64,000 bases of DNA from Sulfurovum sp. TSL6. Lineage in GTDB: Bacteria; Campylobacterota; Campylobacteria; Campylobacterales; Sulfurovaceae. The translations under genes were made by a program, and so were the position numbers. Each line of letters opens with the position of its first letter. The stretch's first letter is position 1. The DNA lies in assembly GCF_019972115.1 (NCBI RefSeq), contig NZ_BPFJ01000003.1:310001-374000 (forward strand). Direction: 5' to 3'. Shown piece by piece: positions 40,844 to 50,474 of this stretch. The notes under the pieces were generated by a model. It saw only the letters and a program-made list of their open reading frames with translations. It was not told the origin of the DNA and did not search any database.

Positions 40844-40877
40844 AAAACCTCATAAATAGAGTATTTTATAAGGTTTT
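40844..40877 (-). terminator. AAAACCTTAT-family hairpin after the SPFH gene
   Basis: AAAACCTCATAAA (40844-40856) pairs with TTTATAAGGTTTT (40865-40877) over 13 positions with one G-U; on the minus strand it directly follows the SPFH stop. Confidence 0.7.
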
Positions 40878-40896
40878 ATGCTTTCTGGAAAATCAG

Positions 40897-41754
40897 TTAC
40901 TTTTTAAATACATTCCCCAGCATACCTTTAATCGCACCCTGTAGATCCGCAGGGTAGATAACAAATTTCGAATTCTCACTTTTACTGATCTGTTCTAAAG
41001 AATTAATATATCTGTCTCCCAGTAAAAACATGGCAGGAAGTTCTTTGTCTTGTATGTTGTCAGAGATGAGTCTAATAGCTTCTGCAGAAGCATTTGCCAG
41101 GGCTATCTGTGCCTTTGCTTCCCTTTTTGCTGCTTCAAGTTTACCGTCTGCTTCGAGGATCGCAGCATTTTTGTTACCTTCTGCTGTCGTCTCTATAGCA
41201 CGTCTTTCTCTCTCTGCCGCTGCTTGTCTCTCCATAGAGTCTTGCATCGATTCACTTGGATTGATATCTTGTATCTCGACAGACTTCACTGTCACACCCC
41301 AGTCTGCAACATCATCGATAATAGAGTCTTTCAGTTTACTTTTGATGTGTTCACGGTTGGAAAGTGCTTCATCCAAGTCCATTTCACCTAAAATAGAACG
41401 TAGTGTGGTCATGACCAGCTGCTGTATGGCAACTCTAAAATCCTCGATACCATAGATGGCATCTCTAGGGTTGGTCACACGTGCAAAAGTGACTGCATTG
41501 GTGTGGATAACAGCATTGTCTTTCGTAATGACCTCTTGTTCAGGAATGTCCAAAATAAGGTCTCTTGTAGATACACGCTCTCTTACGGATTCAAGATAAG
41601 GGATGATAAGATTGAGTCCGGGTGTAAGTGTTCGCGTAAATTTACCCAGTCTCTCTACTACCCACTCTTCTCCCTGAGGAACGATATTGATCCCTTTGTA
41701 AAGTGTAACAATGACCGCAATGACCAGTATAGCAACGATATTTAACATTTCCAT
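40897..41754 (-). CDS. SPFH/stomatin-family membrane protein (QmcA-like)
   Basis: 285 residues: an N-terminal membrane helix (LNIVAILVIAVIVTLYKGINIV), the SPFH domain with IVPQGEEWVVERLGKFTRTLTPGLNLIIPYLE, and a coiled-coil region (SMERQAAAERERRAIETTAEGNKNAAILEADG). Members form large ring-like assemblies in the membrane and regulate proteases such as FtsH. It is the second gene of a unit with the NfeD gene, 14 bases apart, the usual pairing. Confidence 0.92.
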   Translation of the reverse strand: MEMLNIVAILVIAVIVTLYKGINIVPQGEEWVVERLGKFTRTLTPGLNLIIPYLESVRERVSTRDLILDIPEQEVITKDNAVIHTNAVTFARVTNPRDAIYGIEDFRVAIQQLVMTTLRSILGEMDLDEALSNREHIKSKLKDSIIDDVADWGVTVKSVEIQDINPSESMQDSMERQAAAERERRAIETTAEGNKNAAILEADGKLEAAKREAKAQIALANASAEAIRLISDNIQDKELPAMFLLGDRYINSLEQISKSENSKFVIYPADLQGAIKGMLGNVFKK

Positions 41755-41768
41755 TTTTTTTCCTTGAG

Positions 41769-42236
41769 TTAGTTTGTAGTGAGAGGTTCAACTTCTATCA
41801 GTTGTCCATTGATCTGTACGATCTTCACACGCGTGCCTTTGTCTATATCAACTTTAGAGATCGCATGCCAAGAAGTGTTCCCCAGCACAGGTGTGTCAAA
41901 AGTGACTTTGCCTCTGCTATGCGGCTGTATATCTTCCATAACCACACCTAAGGTATCGAGTCTATAGTTTGACTGTCCGCTTTCAGTGACAGGCGCTTCT
42001 CTAAACCACTTGAACCATACAGCAATAACCAGTATTGAGAGTATCATCCAAATGGTAAGTTCCATTGTAAAAGAAGTGTCAAAAAAGGTATCAAGTATAC
42101 CTACTATGATTGCAGCGACACCCAGTCCAAGGACAAAAAATGTCCCCATGCTCATATCCCAAATAAGCAATGCTATACCAAAAACGATCCAGTGCCACCA
42201 TAAAACAGTTTCGTTGAGAAATTCGATCAAATTCAC
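41769..42236 (-). CDS. NfeD-family membrane protein
   Basis: 155 residues: two to three N-terminal membrane helices (VLWWHWIVFGIALLIWDMSMGTFFVLGLGVAAIIVGIL; MELTIWMILSILVIAVWFKWF) and a C-terminal OB-fold (GVVMEDIQPHSRGKVTFDTPVLGNTSWHAISKVDIDKGTRVKIVQINGQLIEV). It pairs with the SPFH protein, as in YbbJ-QmcA. The promoter lies in the spacer shared with divergent ilvC. Confidence 0.9.
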   Translation of the reverse strand: MNLIEFLNETVLWWHWIVFGIALLIWDMSMGTFFVLGLGVAAIIVGILDTFFDTSFTMELTIWMILSILVIAVWFKWFREAPVTESGQSNYRLDTLGVVMEDIQPHSRGKVTFDTPVLGNTSWHAISKVDIDKGTRVKIVQINGQLIEVEPLTTN

Positions 42237-42357
42237 TCCTTTTCCATATAAAGATTTATTATATCATAAAAGATAATTGTAGATAAAATTTACGATAATA
42301 AGTTATATTTGGATATAATCGCGAAAATTTTCGTACTTCGTACATCAAGGATAATAA

Positions 42358-43383
<1,026 letters not shown>

Positions 43384-43397
43384 TCTTTTTGGTTCTT

Positions 43398-43477
43398 TGC
43401 ACTCATCTTTATGTGATGGGTGCAGTTACATACTGACGTATGCTCTTTTACCCAAGCACACAAATCTAAGCACAACT
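43398..43477 (+). repeat. 3' repeat element R2 (downstream of ilvC)
   Basis: About 80 bases, paralogous to R1. Hairpin 1 pairs GCACTCATC with GATGGGTGC (one G-U) in a 25-base unit of the same length as in R1, and hairpin 2 is CATAC-TGAC-GTATG. The core beginning TGCAGTTACATACTGACG is identical to R1 over 25 bases, and AAATCTAAGCA near the end is also shared. Confidence 0.7.
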
Positions 43478-43595
43478 AACCAAAAATCTTCAGTTCGTTT
43501 TATTTCTTTAGCTTTTTTTAACCACGTAAAATTTTATATCTCATTCTTAATGCTACTTTGTTACAATAGGCGAAATTTAAACACTAGTGAACTTT

Positions 43596-44666
43596 ATGGC
43601 AAATCAATCCAAAAAAACAAAGACAAAATCTTCTCCCAGAAAAAAGCCAGTACAAAAGAGAAGAGGCAGAAAGAGTACAAAAGGTTCTACTTTAAAAAAA
43701 AGTATTTTTATCGTTCTAGGTGTATTTTTGATGATAGCTATGGTGGTTTTTGGATATTTTTTAGGGCAGCAAGATAGGCTCAATAGTTATACCCCGAAAG
43801 TACAGATCTCTAAAACAAATGAAAAAGAAAGCAAAAGAAAACTTTTAGAAGATCTCTCAAAGATCAAAACACAAAAACCTCAAGAACAAAATAAAGATAG
43901 ACAAATACCTACTAAACCTTTGATCGATAAAAAGGTAAAAGTAGAAAGGATAATCACTAAAGAAGATGTACCGCAGAGGAAGCAGTACAACAGAGTGCTA
44001 TTGTCCTCTGAGTGTGAAAAGCCGAAACTCGCGATCATTATAGATGATGTGTCAAACAGAAGACAACTTAGTAAGATACAGGCAACAGGGCTAAAGATCA
44101 CTCCATCCATATTTCCACCATCAGAGCGCTCCATGACATCACATCACTTAGCCAAAGGATTGGAACATTATATGATTCATTTGCCAATGGAATCTGGAAG
44201 GGCACAGTTCAATAAACAGACTAAAACACTCATAACGACCTTCGGCAAAGAGCAGATAGAAGCCAGAGTGAAAGAGCTTAGAGTACTTTTCCCTACGGCA
44301 CGTTATATTAACAACCATACAGGTTCTGTGTTTACTGACAATTATACTGCGATGCAGACACTGTATACAGCACTTCGTAAAGAGGGTTTTGTCTTTGTGG
44401 ATAGTCGGACGATCGCTTCGACCAAAGTACCTAGGATCACAGAAGATTTTGGTGATGCCTATGTGGCAAGAGATGTCTTTATAGACAATGAACATCATGT
44501 GCTTTATATTCACAGACAGCTTCAAAAGGCAGTGAAGATAGCAAAGAAAAGAGGTTATGCTATTGCTATAGGGCATCCGCATAAAATGACCCTGAAAGCG
44601 CTCTCAGGTGCAGCAGATATTTTCAATGAGGTAGAATTGGTTTATATAGATGAACTTTATCAATAA
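43596..44666 (+). CDS. Divergent polysaccharide deacetylase (YibQ-like)
   Basis: 356 residues from the ATG at 43596; a GTG three codons upstream is also open. It has a basic N-tail (KKTKTKSSPRKKPVQKRRGRK), a membrane helix (IFIVLGVFLMIAMVVFGYFLG), a linker and the YibQ-type barrel: KPKLAIIIDDVSNRRQ, GLKITPSIFPPSERS, EHYMIHLPMESG, NNHTGSVFT and AIAIGHPHKMTLKAL. The family is exported and predicted to act on cell-wall polysaccharide; activity is unproven. It was not co-transcribed with ilvC, as a hairpin element lies between. Confidence 0.82.
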   Translation: MANQSKKTKTKSSPRKKPVQKRRGRKSTKGSTLKKSIFIVLGVFLMIAMVVFGYFLGQQDRLNSYTPKVQISKTNEKESKRKLLEDLSKIKTQKPQEQNKDRQIPTKPLIDKKVKVERIITKEDVPQRKQYNRVLLSSECEKPKLAIIIDDVSNRRQLSKIQATGLKITPSIFPPSERSMTSHHLAKGLEHYMIHLPMESGRAQFNKQTKTLITTFGKEQIEARVKELRVLFPTARYINNHTGSVFTDNYTAMQTLYTALRKEGFVFVDSRTIASTKVPRITEDFGDAYVARDVFIDNEHHVLYIHRQLQKAVKIAKKRGYAIAIGHPHKMTLKALSGAADIFNEVELVYIDELYQ

Positions 44667-44802
44667 TATACACTCCAAGAGTATTCTCTCCTTTTAGTTG
44701 GGCACAATATGAATTGCCATACTCTTTTCAAAAGTATGACAATATGAAATATTTTTAATTCTGGATATGCCTCTATGATATCATAGGTAAAAAAGGCATC
44801 GT

Positions 44803-45582
44803 ATGAGTCAAATACTCACTCAATATATACCCACTTTGGAGGAAATGAAGAAGTATCCTTCTACTCTTTTTTATAAGGGTAACCTGGATCTACTGCAACG
44901 GCCTAAAGTCTCTATAGTGGGAACAAGGCGACCCTCAAACTACACACGACAGTGTACCTACACGCTTGCCAATGCTTTAGCCAAACGAGGGGTGTGCGTA
45001 GTCAGTGGAGCAGCCATGGGTGTAGATACTATAGCCCACGCTGGAGCAGGAGAGGAAAATACCATTGCAGTGGTAGCAAGCGGCTTGGATATACGCTACC
45101 CTGCAGTCAATCAAAATCTTATAGAAAGTATAGAGAATAAGGGACTTGTACTTAGCCAGTTTAATGATGGCTTCAGAGCAACAGGATGGAGTTTTGTGGT
45201 ACGGAATGAGCTCGTCGTTGCACTTGGGGATACTCTTATTGTTACAGAAGCAGATCTAAATAGTGGTTCAATGCGTTCAGTTGAGTATGCGTTAAAGATG
45301 GGCAAAAAGATATTTGTACTTCCTCAAAGACTTGACGAAAGTCTGGGTACGAATCACTTGTTACATACTATGAAGGCTACAGCCATACACGATATAGAAG
45401 CATTTGCTTCTACTTTTGGACAGATCGCAGATGATGGGCTGGAAAAAGATGATTTTTTTTATTTTTGCCAAAAGACACCTACTTTTGAAGAGAGTCTCAA
45501 AAAATTTGGTGACAGGGTGTATGAAGCAGAACTTGAGGGGATCATCACTATACAAAATGGTATCGTAAGATTATCTCGGTAA
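44803..45582 (+). CDS. dprA: DNA-processing protein DprA (Smf)
   Basis: 259 residues: Rossmann fold with VSIVGTRRPSNYTRQCTY, VVSGAAMGVDTIAHAGA, AVVASGLDIRYPAVNQ, DTLIVTEADLNSGSMRSVEYALKMGKKIFVLP. The C-terminal domain is short, as in other Campylobacterota. It loads RecA on incoming ssDNA in natural transformation. A perfect 10-bp hairpin (45585-45612) ends the gene. Confidence 0.92.
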   Translation: MSQILTQYIPTLEEMKKYPSTLFYKGNLDLLQRPKVSIVGTRRPSNYTRQCTYTLANALAKRGVCVVSGAAMGVDTIAHAGAGEENTIAVVASGLDIRYPAVNQNLIESIENKGLVLSQFNDGFRATGWSFVVRNELVVALGDTLIVTEADLNSGSMRSVEYALKMGKKIFVLPQRLDESLGTNHLLHTMKATAIHDIEAFASTFGQIADDGLEKDDFFYFCQKTPTFEESLKKFGDRVYEAELEGIITIQNGIVRLSR

Positions 45583-45584
45583 AA

Positions 45585-45612
45585 CTATCTCCCTGTGTGA
45601 AGAGGGAGATAG
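45585..45612. terminator. Hairpin between convergent dprA and thioredoxin-like gene
   Basis: CTATCTCCCT (45585-45594) and AGGGAGATAG (45603-45612) form a 10-bp perfect stem with an 8-base loop; T-tract on the minus side (TTTT after the stem) suits the thioredoxin-like gene. Confidence 0.75.
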
Positions 45613-45620
45613 AAGATAGA

Positions 45621-46154
45621 CTATTTGGTTGTTTTGGAAAGTTGTGAAATGAGTTCTTCGAGTGATGATTCCGGAAGCATACCTGCTTGTACAAATTGTA
45701 CATCACCTTTAGTGTCCAGGGCTACTAAGAAAGGAATACTTCCTCTCCATTGTGCTCTTTGCTGGATATAATTTACAAATTCGGATGCTTTCTCCTCAGA
45801 GACTACAATGTAGTTCATCCCTTTCTCTTTAGCAAACCCTTTGACTTCTTCGTGAGTATAGCCTTGTACTTCTATAGAGACAATGGCTAAATTGTCTTTA
45901 TGTTTTTTTTGAAGCTTAATTAAATGTGGAATTGAAGCCAGGCAAGGAGGACATTTATGTCCAAAAAACTCTAAAAAGATCACTTTCCCTTCAAGACCTT
46001 TTATGTTGAATCCTTGTTCAGTACCTGTGATATCATAGGTTTTTCCCGTAATGTCTGTCATCGTCATTTCTGCTAGTGGTGTTTGGCTCCCTGCTGCTTG
46101 CGTATAGGTGAAGAGTGACAGGAGTAGAAGGAATGTTGAGAATAATTTTTTCAT
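45621..46154 (-). CDS. TlpA-like periplasmic thioredoxin
   Basis: 177 residues: signal peptide MKKLFSTFLLLLSLFTYTQA and a thioredoxin fold with active site GHKCPPCLASIPHL (C68, C71). The cis-Pro loop is RGSIPFLVALD. It is a reductase or disulfide-handling protein of the periplasm, perhaps for cytochrome maturation. A TATAAT box lies just upstream at about 46182. The tandem structured elements (46248-46539) lie further upstream on the same strand. Confidence 0.85.
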   Translation of the reverse strand: MKKLFSTFLLLLSLFTYTQAAGSQTPLAEMTMTDITGKTYDITGTEQGFNIKGLEGKVIFLEFFGHKCPPCLASIPHLIKLQKKHKDNLAIVSIEVQGYTHEEVKGFAKEKGMNYIVVSEEKASEFVNYIQQRAQWRGSIPFLVALDTKGDVQFVQAGMLPESSLEELISQLSKTTK

Positions 46155-46247
46155 AAAATGAGCCTTTATAGATGATTTTATAGATTATACACTATGAAGA
46201 TGTAAAAATTGTGTAATTGGTTCGATTTTATGTAAAAGTTTTTTTCA

Positions 46248-46360
46248 AAGAGCATCATAGAATCTAAAAGGGGAGGGAAAAATGATATTAAAATAGACCT
46301 TACAAATAATAGGGGGGAGAGAGGTCTATTTCTATATGATGCTCTTGTAAAAATATTATA
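46248..46360 (-). ncRNA. Candidate sRNA gene srA, copy 1 of tandem structured pair
   Basis: Base helix AAGAGCATC (46248-46256) with GATGCTCTT (46338-46346); inner perfect 10-bp stem AAATAGACCT (46291-46300) with AGGTCTATTT (46322-46331); a 21-base loop that is G-rich on the plus strand and C-rich (CTCTCCCCCC) on the minus; and a one-sided purine/pyrimidine bulge of about 29 bases. A minus-strand TATAAT lies at 46355-46360, about 9 bases before the helix, so transcription is more likely on the minus strand. The direction is inferred. Confidence 0.5.
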
Positions 46361-46439
46361 ATAGTATAAGGTTAACTGAACACTAATAGAAGATTGTATT
46401 ATAAATAAAAGCGGTAAAAAATGGATCAAGTACTTTTCT

Positions 46440-46558
46440 AAGAGCATCTTTGGGACAAAGGAGAAAATGTTTTTAAAAGGAGTCCTAAAATACTTTATAA
46501 AAGGGAGGGGGAAGATTTTAGGTGTCCCTCGATGCTCTTGTAAGTGTAGTGTATTATA
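46440..46558 (-). ncRNA. Candidate sRNA gene, copy 2 of tandem structured pair
   Basis: The base helix sequence is the same as in copy 1 (AAGAGCATC 46440-46448 with GATGCTCTT 46531-46539). The other stems differ in sequence but keep the fold: GGGACA (46452-46457) with TGTCCC (46523-46528), then CCTAAAAT (46484-46491) with ATTTTAGG (46515-46522) around a 23-base loop. The minus-strand loop is C-rich (CTTCCCCCTCCC), and the bulge has CTCCTT twice, complementary to Shine-Dalgarno sequences. A minus-strand TATAAT lies at 46553-46558. Both copies share upstream GTTAACCTT. Confidence 0.5.
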
Positions 46559-46595
46559 TGAAGGTTAACCGTATGCAAATAAAGAGTAGTTACAC

Positions 46596-46601
46596 TATAA
46601 T
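46596..46601 (+). promoter_or_regulatory. -10 box for nagZ
   Basis: TATAAT at 46596-46601 lies 28 bases before the nagZ start, so the nagZ leader is short and the tandem elements are outside its transcript. Confidence 0.5.
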
Positions 46602-46628
46602 AGTGGGACTATATGAAGGAAGTTTTTT

Positions 46629-47717
46629 ATGATAAAAAAAGTTTTATTATCGGTTATGCTTGCATTAATGTCACTATCGGCGCAGGAATTTGCACTGGAA
46701 AAAAGAATAGGCCAAATGCTTATGGTCGGTTTTCATGGTACACATGCATCAAAAGAGAGTCAAATATGTAAAGATATACAACAATATAATCTTGGTGCGG
46801 TCATTTTATTTGACTATAACCCTGTGGATAAAAATAAGCCAAAGAATATTGCCACAAAAAAACAATTAGCAAGTCTGACCAAAGAACTGCAGGCATGCAG
46901 CAGTGATGGAAAATTACTCATTGCTGTAGATCAAGAAGGTGGAAAGGTGCAGAGACTGAAAAGCAAATACGGTTTTTACGGTAATTTTCCTAAAGCTTCT
47001 GATGTGATCAGAATGGATCAAAGTACAATAAAAGAAACCTATACAAAAATGAGTGAGGAACTTAGCAGTGTAGGGATCAATTACGATCTTGCACCTGTAG
47101 TGGATCTGGATATCAACAGGAAAAACCATGTCATTCATGGCTTAGGACGTTCCTTTGGTAAGGATCCCAAAGTGGTAGCAGCGTATGCCTCTACATTTAT
47201 CGATGCCATGCACAGCAATGGGGTCCTTACCTCAATCAAGCATTTTCCCGGACATGGTTCTTCGGTGGGTGATACACATAAAGGTTTTGTGGATATTACG
47301 AACCTTTGGCAAGAACTTGAATTAGAACCTTATAGACTTTTAAAAGACAAGGCAGACACCGTCATGGTTGCCCATGTCTTTAACCAAAAAATAGATCCCA
47401 AATACCCCGCAAGTCTCTCTTACGAGACGATCACAAAGCTGTTACGTTGGAAACTGGGCTATCATGGTGTGGTGATCACGGATGACCTTCAAATGGGTGC
47501 GATCAGCCAAAAGTATGGGTTAAGAAATACACTAAAGTTAGCGATCAATGCAGGAGATGACATCTTGCTGATAGGGAACCAGCTTGATCCTAAAAAAACG
47601 GTCAGTACAAAAAAACTGGTAGACACTATCATGTTATTGATTCAAAGCGGAGAGGTGACAGAGGAGAGTATCAACAAAGCATACAAGAGAATTCAGGGAT
47701 TAAAGAAGAAACTCTGA
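46629..47717 (+). CDS. nagZ: Glycoside hydrolase family 3, beta-N-acetylglucosaminidase (NagZ-like)
   Basis: 362 residues with a signal-like N-terminus (MIKKVLLSVMLALMSLSA), which suggests periplasmic location, unlike cytoplasmic E. coli NagZ. GH3 motifs: LLIAVDQEGGKVQRLK, SIKHFPGHGSSVGDTHKGF (the NagZ-type His dyad) and HGVVITDDLQMGAIS with the nucleophile Asp. It removes GlcNAc from muropeptides. It stands alone. Confidence 0.88.
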   Translation: MIKKVLLSVMLALMSLSAQEFALEKRIGQMLMVGFHGTHASKESQICKDIQQYNLGAVILFDYNPVDKNKPKNIATKKQLASLTKELQACSSDGKLLIAVDQEGGKVQRLKSKYGFYGNFPKASDVIRMDQSTIKETYTKMSEELSSVGINYDLAPVVDLDINRKNHVIHGLGRSFGKDPKVVAAYASTFIDAMHSNGVLTSIKHFPGHGSSVGDTHKGFVDITNLWQELELEPYRLLKDKADTVMVAHVFNQKIDPKYPASLSYETITKLLRWKLGYHGVVITDDLQMGAISQKYGLRNTLKLAINAGDDILLIGNQLDPKKTVSTKKLVDTIMLLIQSGEVTEESINKAYKRIQGLKKKL

Positions 47718-47720
47718 TTT

Positions 47721-48107
47721 TTACGCTCCAAGCCATCGTTCCAAGATGATCTTTGCAGCAATGGAGTCAAGTTTACCATCTTTTTTGTGTTTAAACTGGC
47801 CCATCGTAAGTTCTTTGGCTTCAATACTTGAACTCTGTTCATCCTGATAGGCTACTTCGATGTCCAGGTCAAGCAGTGAAACAAAATGCTTGATACGCCT
47901 TTCCATCTCTTCAGAACTCTCAGCATCTTTTGGCAGACCTACAATCAGTTTGTCTATCTCCCACTCCTCCAAAAAAGTCTTGACATCTCTTGCAGCCTGG
48001 TTACGGTTTTTTCGCAGGATAGCATTTTGAGGTATGACGATACTGCCATCGAGACAGATCGCTACACCTATACGTTTAAGTCCTACATCTATACTGGCTA
48101 ATTTCAT
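47721..48107 (-). CDS. ruvX: Putative pre-16S rRNA nuclease / Holliday junction resolvase-like (YqgF/RuvX)
   Basis: 128 residues from the ATG at 48107 (a TTG two codons upstream is weaker). KLASIDVGLKRIGVAIC at the start, then KLIVGLPKDAESSEEMERRI, VAYQDEQSSSIEAKE and KDGKLDSIAAKIILERWL: the RNase H-like YqgF fold with acidic residues D6 and D/E in EQSS and KDSIAA. It processes pre-16S rRNA. Confidence 0.9.
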   Translation of the reverse strand: MKLASIDVGLKRIGVAICLDGSIVIPQNAILRKNRNQAARDVKTFLEEWEIDKLIVGLPKDAESSEEMERRIKHFVSLLDLDIEVAYQDEQSSSIEAKELTMGQFKHKKDGKLDSIAAKIILERWLGA

Positions 48108-48312
48108 AGTCAAATTGTACCCAAACTTTCATCATCTTTCATTATCTGTTTGGTATGGCGCATGTAGGAAAACAATGATATATTGTTTAGGGTAGACCTA
48201 AAATAAAATATTATACTTCTAAATAAGTGAAAAAATAAAATCCTTCGATAAAATTATAGTAGGGAAATGTCAGCATGAAGAATATTCAATTATGAAAATA
48301 AGGTAATATCGT

Positions 48313-50460
48313 ATGCATTTGAATAAAATAAGTATGGCCATTGTAGGCTTAAGCAGTATGGGGTATGCACAGATAGACCAAGGTGCAGGATTGGAAAGTT
48401 TCTGGCTATGGGTTGCTCTCTTCGCTTTGGGAATAGTGGGTATAGCTATATTATTTGTTACATCTTATCAAACACAGAAGTTGAAACAGTTACACAAGTC
48501 TATGTTCGAGAAACAGTTAGAGATGGAAAGAAATCAAAATCTCTTACTTGCCAATATGAGTGAAAATATTCATAATGTCGCGAAAGAAACACTTGAAGAA
48601 AGCTATCAACTCTCTAAAATATCCGAAAATAAAGATACCGTCTTAGGCAACGCTGAAAATAGACTTTTAGATGTTACCCATGATCTTTTGGATTTTCTTA
48701 GGTTAAAATCAAAACAAATTGAGATCGTTAATGAAGAGTTTAATATTAATAACGTATTGAATGAAGTGTCAGGATCTATATGCTCACAATTTTTGGGGGC
48801 TAAGGTCGAACTTATTTTTGATATACATAAAAATGTTCCACGGCACTTAGTGGGAGACTCTTTGCATCTAGGACAAACACTCAAAAGTCTACTTGAATAC
48901 CTCATGGGACAAATGGATCTAGATGAAGTGAAATTAGAAGTTTCTATGTTTGATTCATTTGAAGAACAAGTGGAGTTACAGTTCCAATTCTCTGATAAAG
49001 GAAGAGGGATTGATCCTAAAATATTGGAAAATCTATTTGTACCTTATTATGATGTCGATACAGGCAAATATGTAGGTTTAGGTCTTTTTGTCGCCCATGC
49101 ATTGGTTGATATGATGAAGGGAAAACTCACAGTAGAGAGTATAGAAGAAAAAGGGAGTACATTTACGCTGACCCTGCCTTTTGATATTGTAAATAAGTCG
49201 GATCAGAGAAGGTACCGATTGCCTGAGAAAACATTGATAGAGAAAAAGGTATTTATAGTTGACAGTAATTATAATTCAGCTCTGGCTGTCAAAAGAATGT
49301 TTGCCTATTTCAGACATGATGTGACGGTGCTTTCTGAAAAAGAATTCATGAAAACTATGCCAAACTTAACCTCTTTTGATATCGTTATTTTAGATGAACG
49401 TTTCTTCGATATTAGATTGATCGAGTACCTCAATAACATCAAGATGGACAAAGAGCTGAAAGTGATCGCCCTCAATTCATTGCTAGAGTCCAATCAAAAC
49501 AGTGTTGAGGATGAAGTGATCGATGCCCATCTCTTTAAGCCGCTCAATCAAGAACGTGTCTTTGAAATGATTGTGAACATGTATGATATCAAAGTACCTG
49601 TATATGAAGAAGAACAGAAAGATGAAACGAAACAGGCACAAACCTACAGAAAAGATTTGATTGAAACAAAAGGTGTCACACAACACTCTTTTAAAGATTT
49701 TTCCGGGAAAAATATTCTGATAGTAGAAGACAATCTCATTAACCAAAAAGTACTGCTTAACTTGTTGCATCTTTCTGAAATGAATATCAGTGTTGCAAAT
49801 AATGGACAAGAGGCTGTTGATATGGTGAAACAGAGCGAGATTCCATTTGACCTGGTACTTATGGATATCAATATGCCGATCATGGATGGCTTTGCAGCCA
49901 CACAAACGATACGTCTTGACAGTCAGTATGATGCTATGCCTATCGTTGCATTTACGGCATTGGTCTTGGACAGCGAAATAGAAAAGATGTTCAACTGTGG
50001 TATCAATGCATTTTTATCAAAACCGCTCAATATAGGTAAACTCTATACAGCATTTTCTCTATACTTTGAGGATATGGTATCTGAGAAGAAAGAAGTTGAA
50101 CCCCAAGAGAAAATCAGCTATCAAGGGATCAATATTAATGAGGGTATCACGCATGCCAATAACAGTGAAGCACTCTATCGTGAAATATTAAAAGAGTTTA
50201 TTACCGCCTATGGTACAAGTGATGAGATCTTTGCTAAACTGATAAAAGAACACCGATATGAACAGGTAAAGATGTTATGTGTAGATATGAGAGGATTAAC
50301 AGGCGCTATTGGTGCAGAGGATATGCATGCTTTGATCAATGATATACTGCATCAGATCCTCTACAAGAAATATGAATTACTTCCTAATTATGATGAGAAG
50401 TATAAATCCGGGATACAAACATTAAATCGTTCCATCGAGAAGTATATTGCAGCAGCATGA
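48313..50460 (+). CDS. Degenerate hybrid sensor-kinase with one intact receiver
   Basis: 715 residues. TM near 28-50, a coiled region, then a histidine-kinase-like half in which key sites are lost: the usual FLANMSHEIR reads LLANMSENIHN (residues 78-88; His replaced by Glu84), the N-box Asn is missing (HLGQTLKSLLEYLM), while G boxes DKGRGID and VGLGLFVAHAL survive. REC1 (about 311-430) lacks the usual phospho-acid pocket. REC2 (467-585) is intact (NILIVEDNLINQ, LMDINMPIMDG, D518, FLSKPL). The C-terminal HPt-like part has Val657 where His is expected (CVDMRGLTGAIGA). It is probably a receiver-controlled adaptor without kinase activity. Confidence 0.88.
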   Translation: MHLNKISMAIVGLSSMGYAQIDQGAGLESFWLWVALFALGIVGIAILFVTSYQTQKLKQLHKSMFEKQLEMERNQNLLLANMSENIHNVAKETLEESYQLSKISENKDTVLGNAENRLLDVTHDLLDFLRLKSKQIEIVNEEFNINNVLNEVSGSICSQFLGAKVELIFDIHKNVPRHLVGDSLHLGQTLKSLLEYLMGQMDLDEVKLEVSMFDSFEEQVELQFQFSDKGRGIDPKILENLFVPYYDVDTGKYVGLGLFVAHALVDMMKGKLTVESIEEKGSTFTLTLPFDIVNKSDQRRYRLPEKTLIEKKVFIVDSNYNSALAVKRMFAYFRHDVTVLSEKEFMKTMPNLTSFDIVILDERFFDIRLIEYLNNIKMDKELKVIALNSLLESNQNSVEDEVIDAHLFKPLNQERVFEMIVNMYDIKVPVYEEEQKDETKQAQTYRKDLIETKGVTQHSFKDFSGKNILIVEDNLINQKVLLNLLHLSEMNISVANNGQEAVDMVKQSEIPFDLVLMDINMPIMDGFAATQTIRLDSQYDAMPIVAFTALVLDSEIEKMFNCGINAFLSKPLNIGKLYTAFSLYFEDMVSEKKEVEPQEKISYQGININEGITHANNSEALYREILKEFITAYGTSDEIFAKLIKEHRYEQVKMLCVDMRGLTGAIGAEDMHALINDILHQILYKKYELLPNYDEKYKSGIQTLNRSIEKYIAAA

Positions 50461-50474
50461 TCGCTGCTTTTCCA

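Larger units (their letters stand above)
40358..40896. other. 539-base non-coding region upstream of the FNT channel
   Basis: No gene or RNA is recognised. It holds the inverted repeat TTATAGG/CCTATAA (40423-40429, 40441-40447), the right copy of the 23-bp direct repeat (40576-40598), a diverged third copy near 40629-40650 and a terminator hairpin at 40844-40877. Confidence 0.6.

Noticed and set aside
46248-46539. Tandem elements as a CRISPR array or as a riboswitch for nagZ
   Set aside because: Only two units with different inner sequence, no spacers of constant length, and no cas genes; nagZ has its own TATAAT at 46596 downstream of both units.
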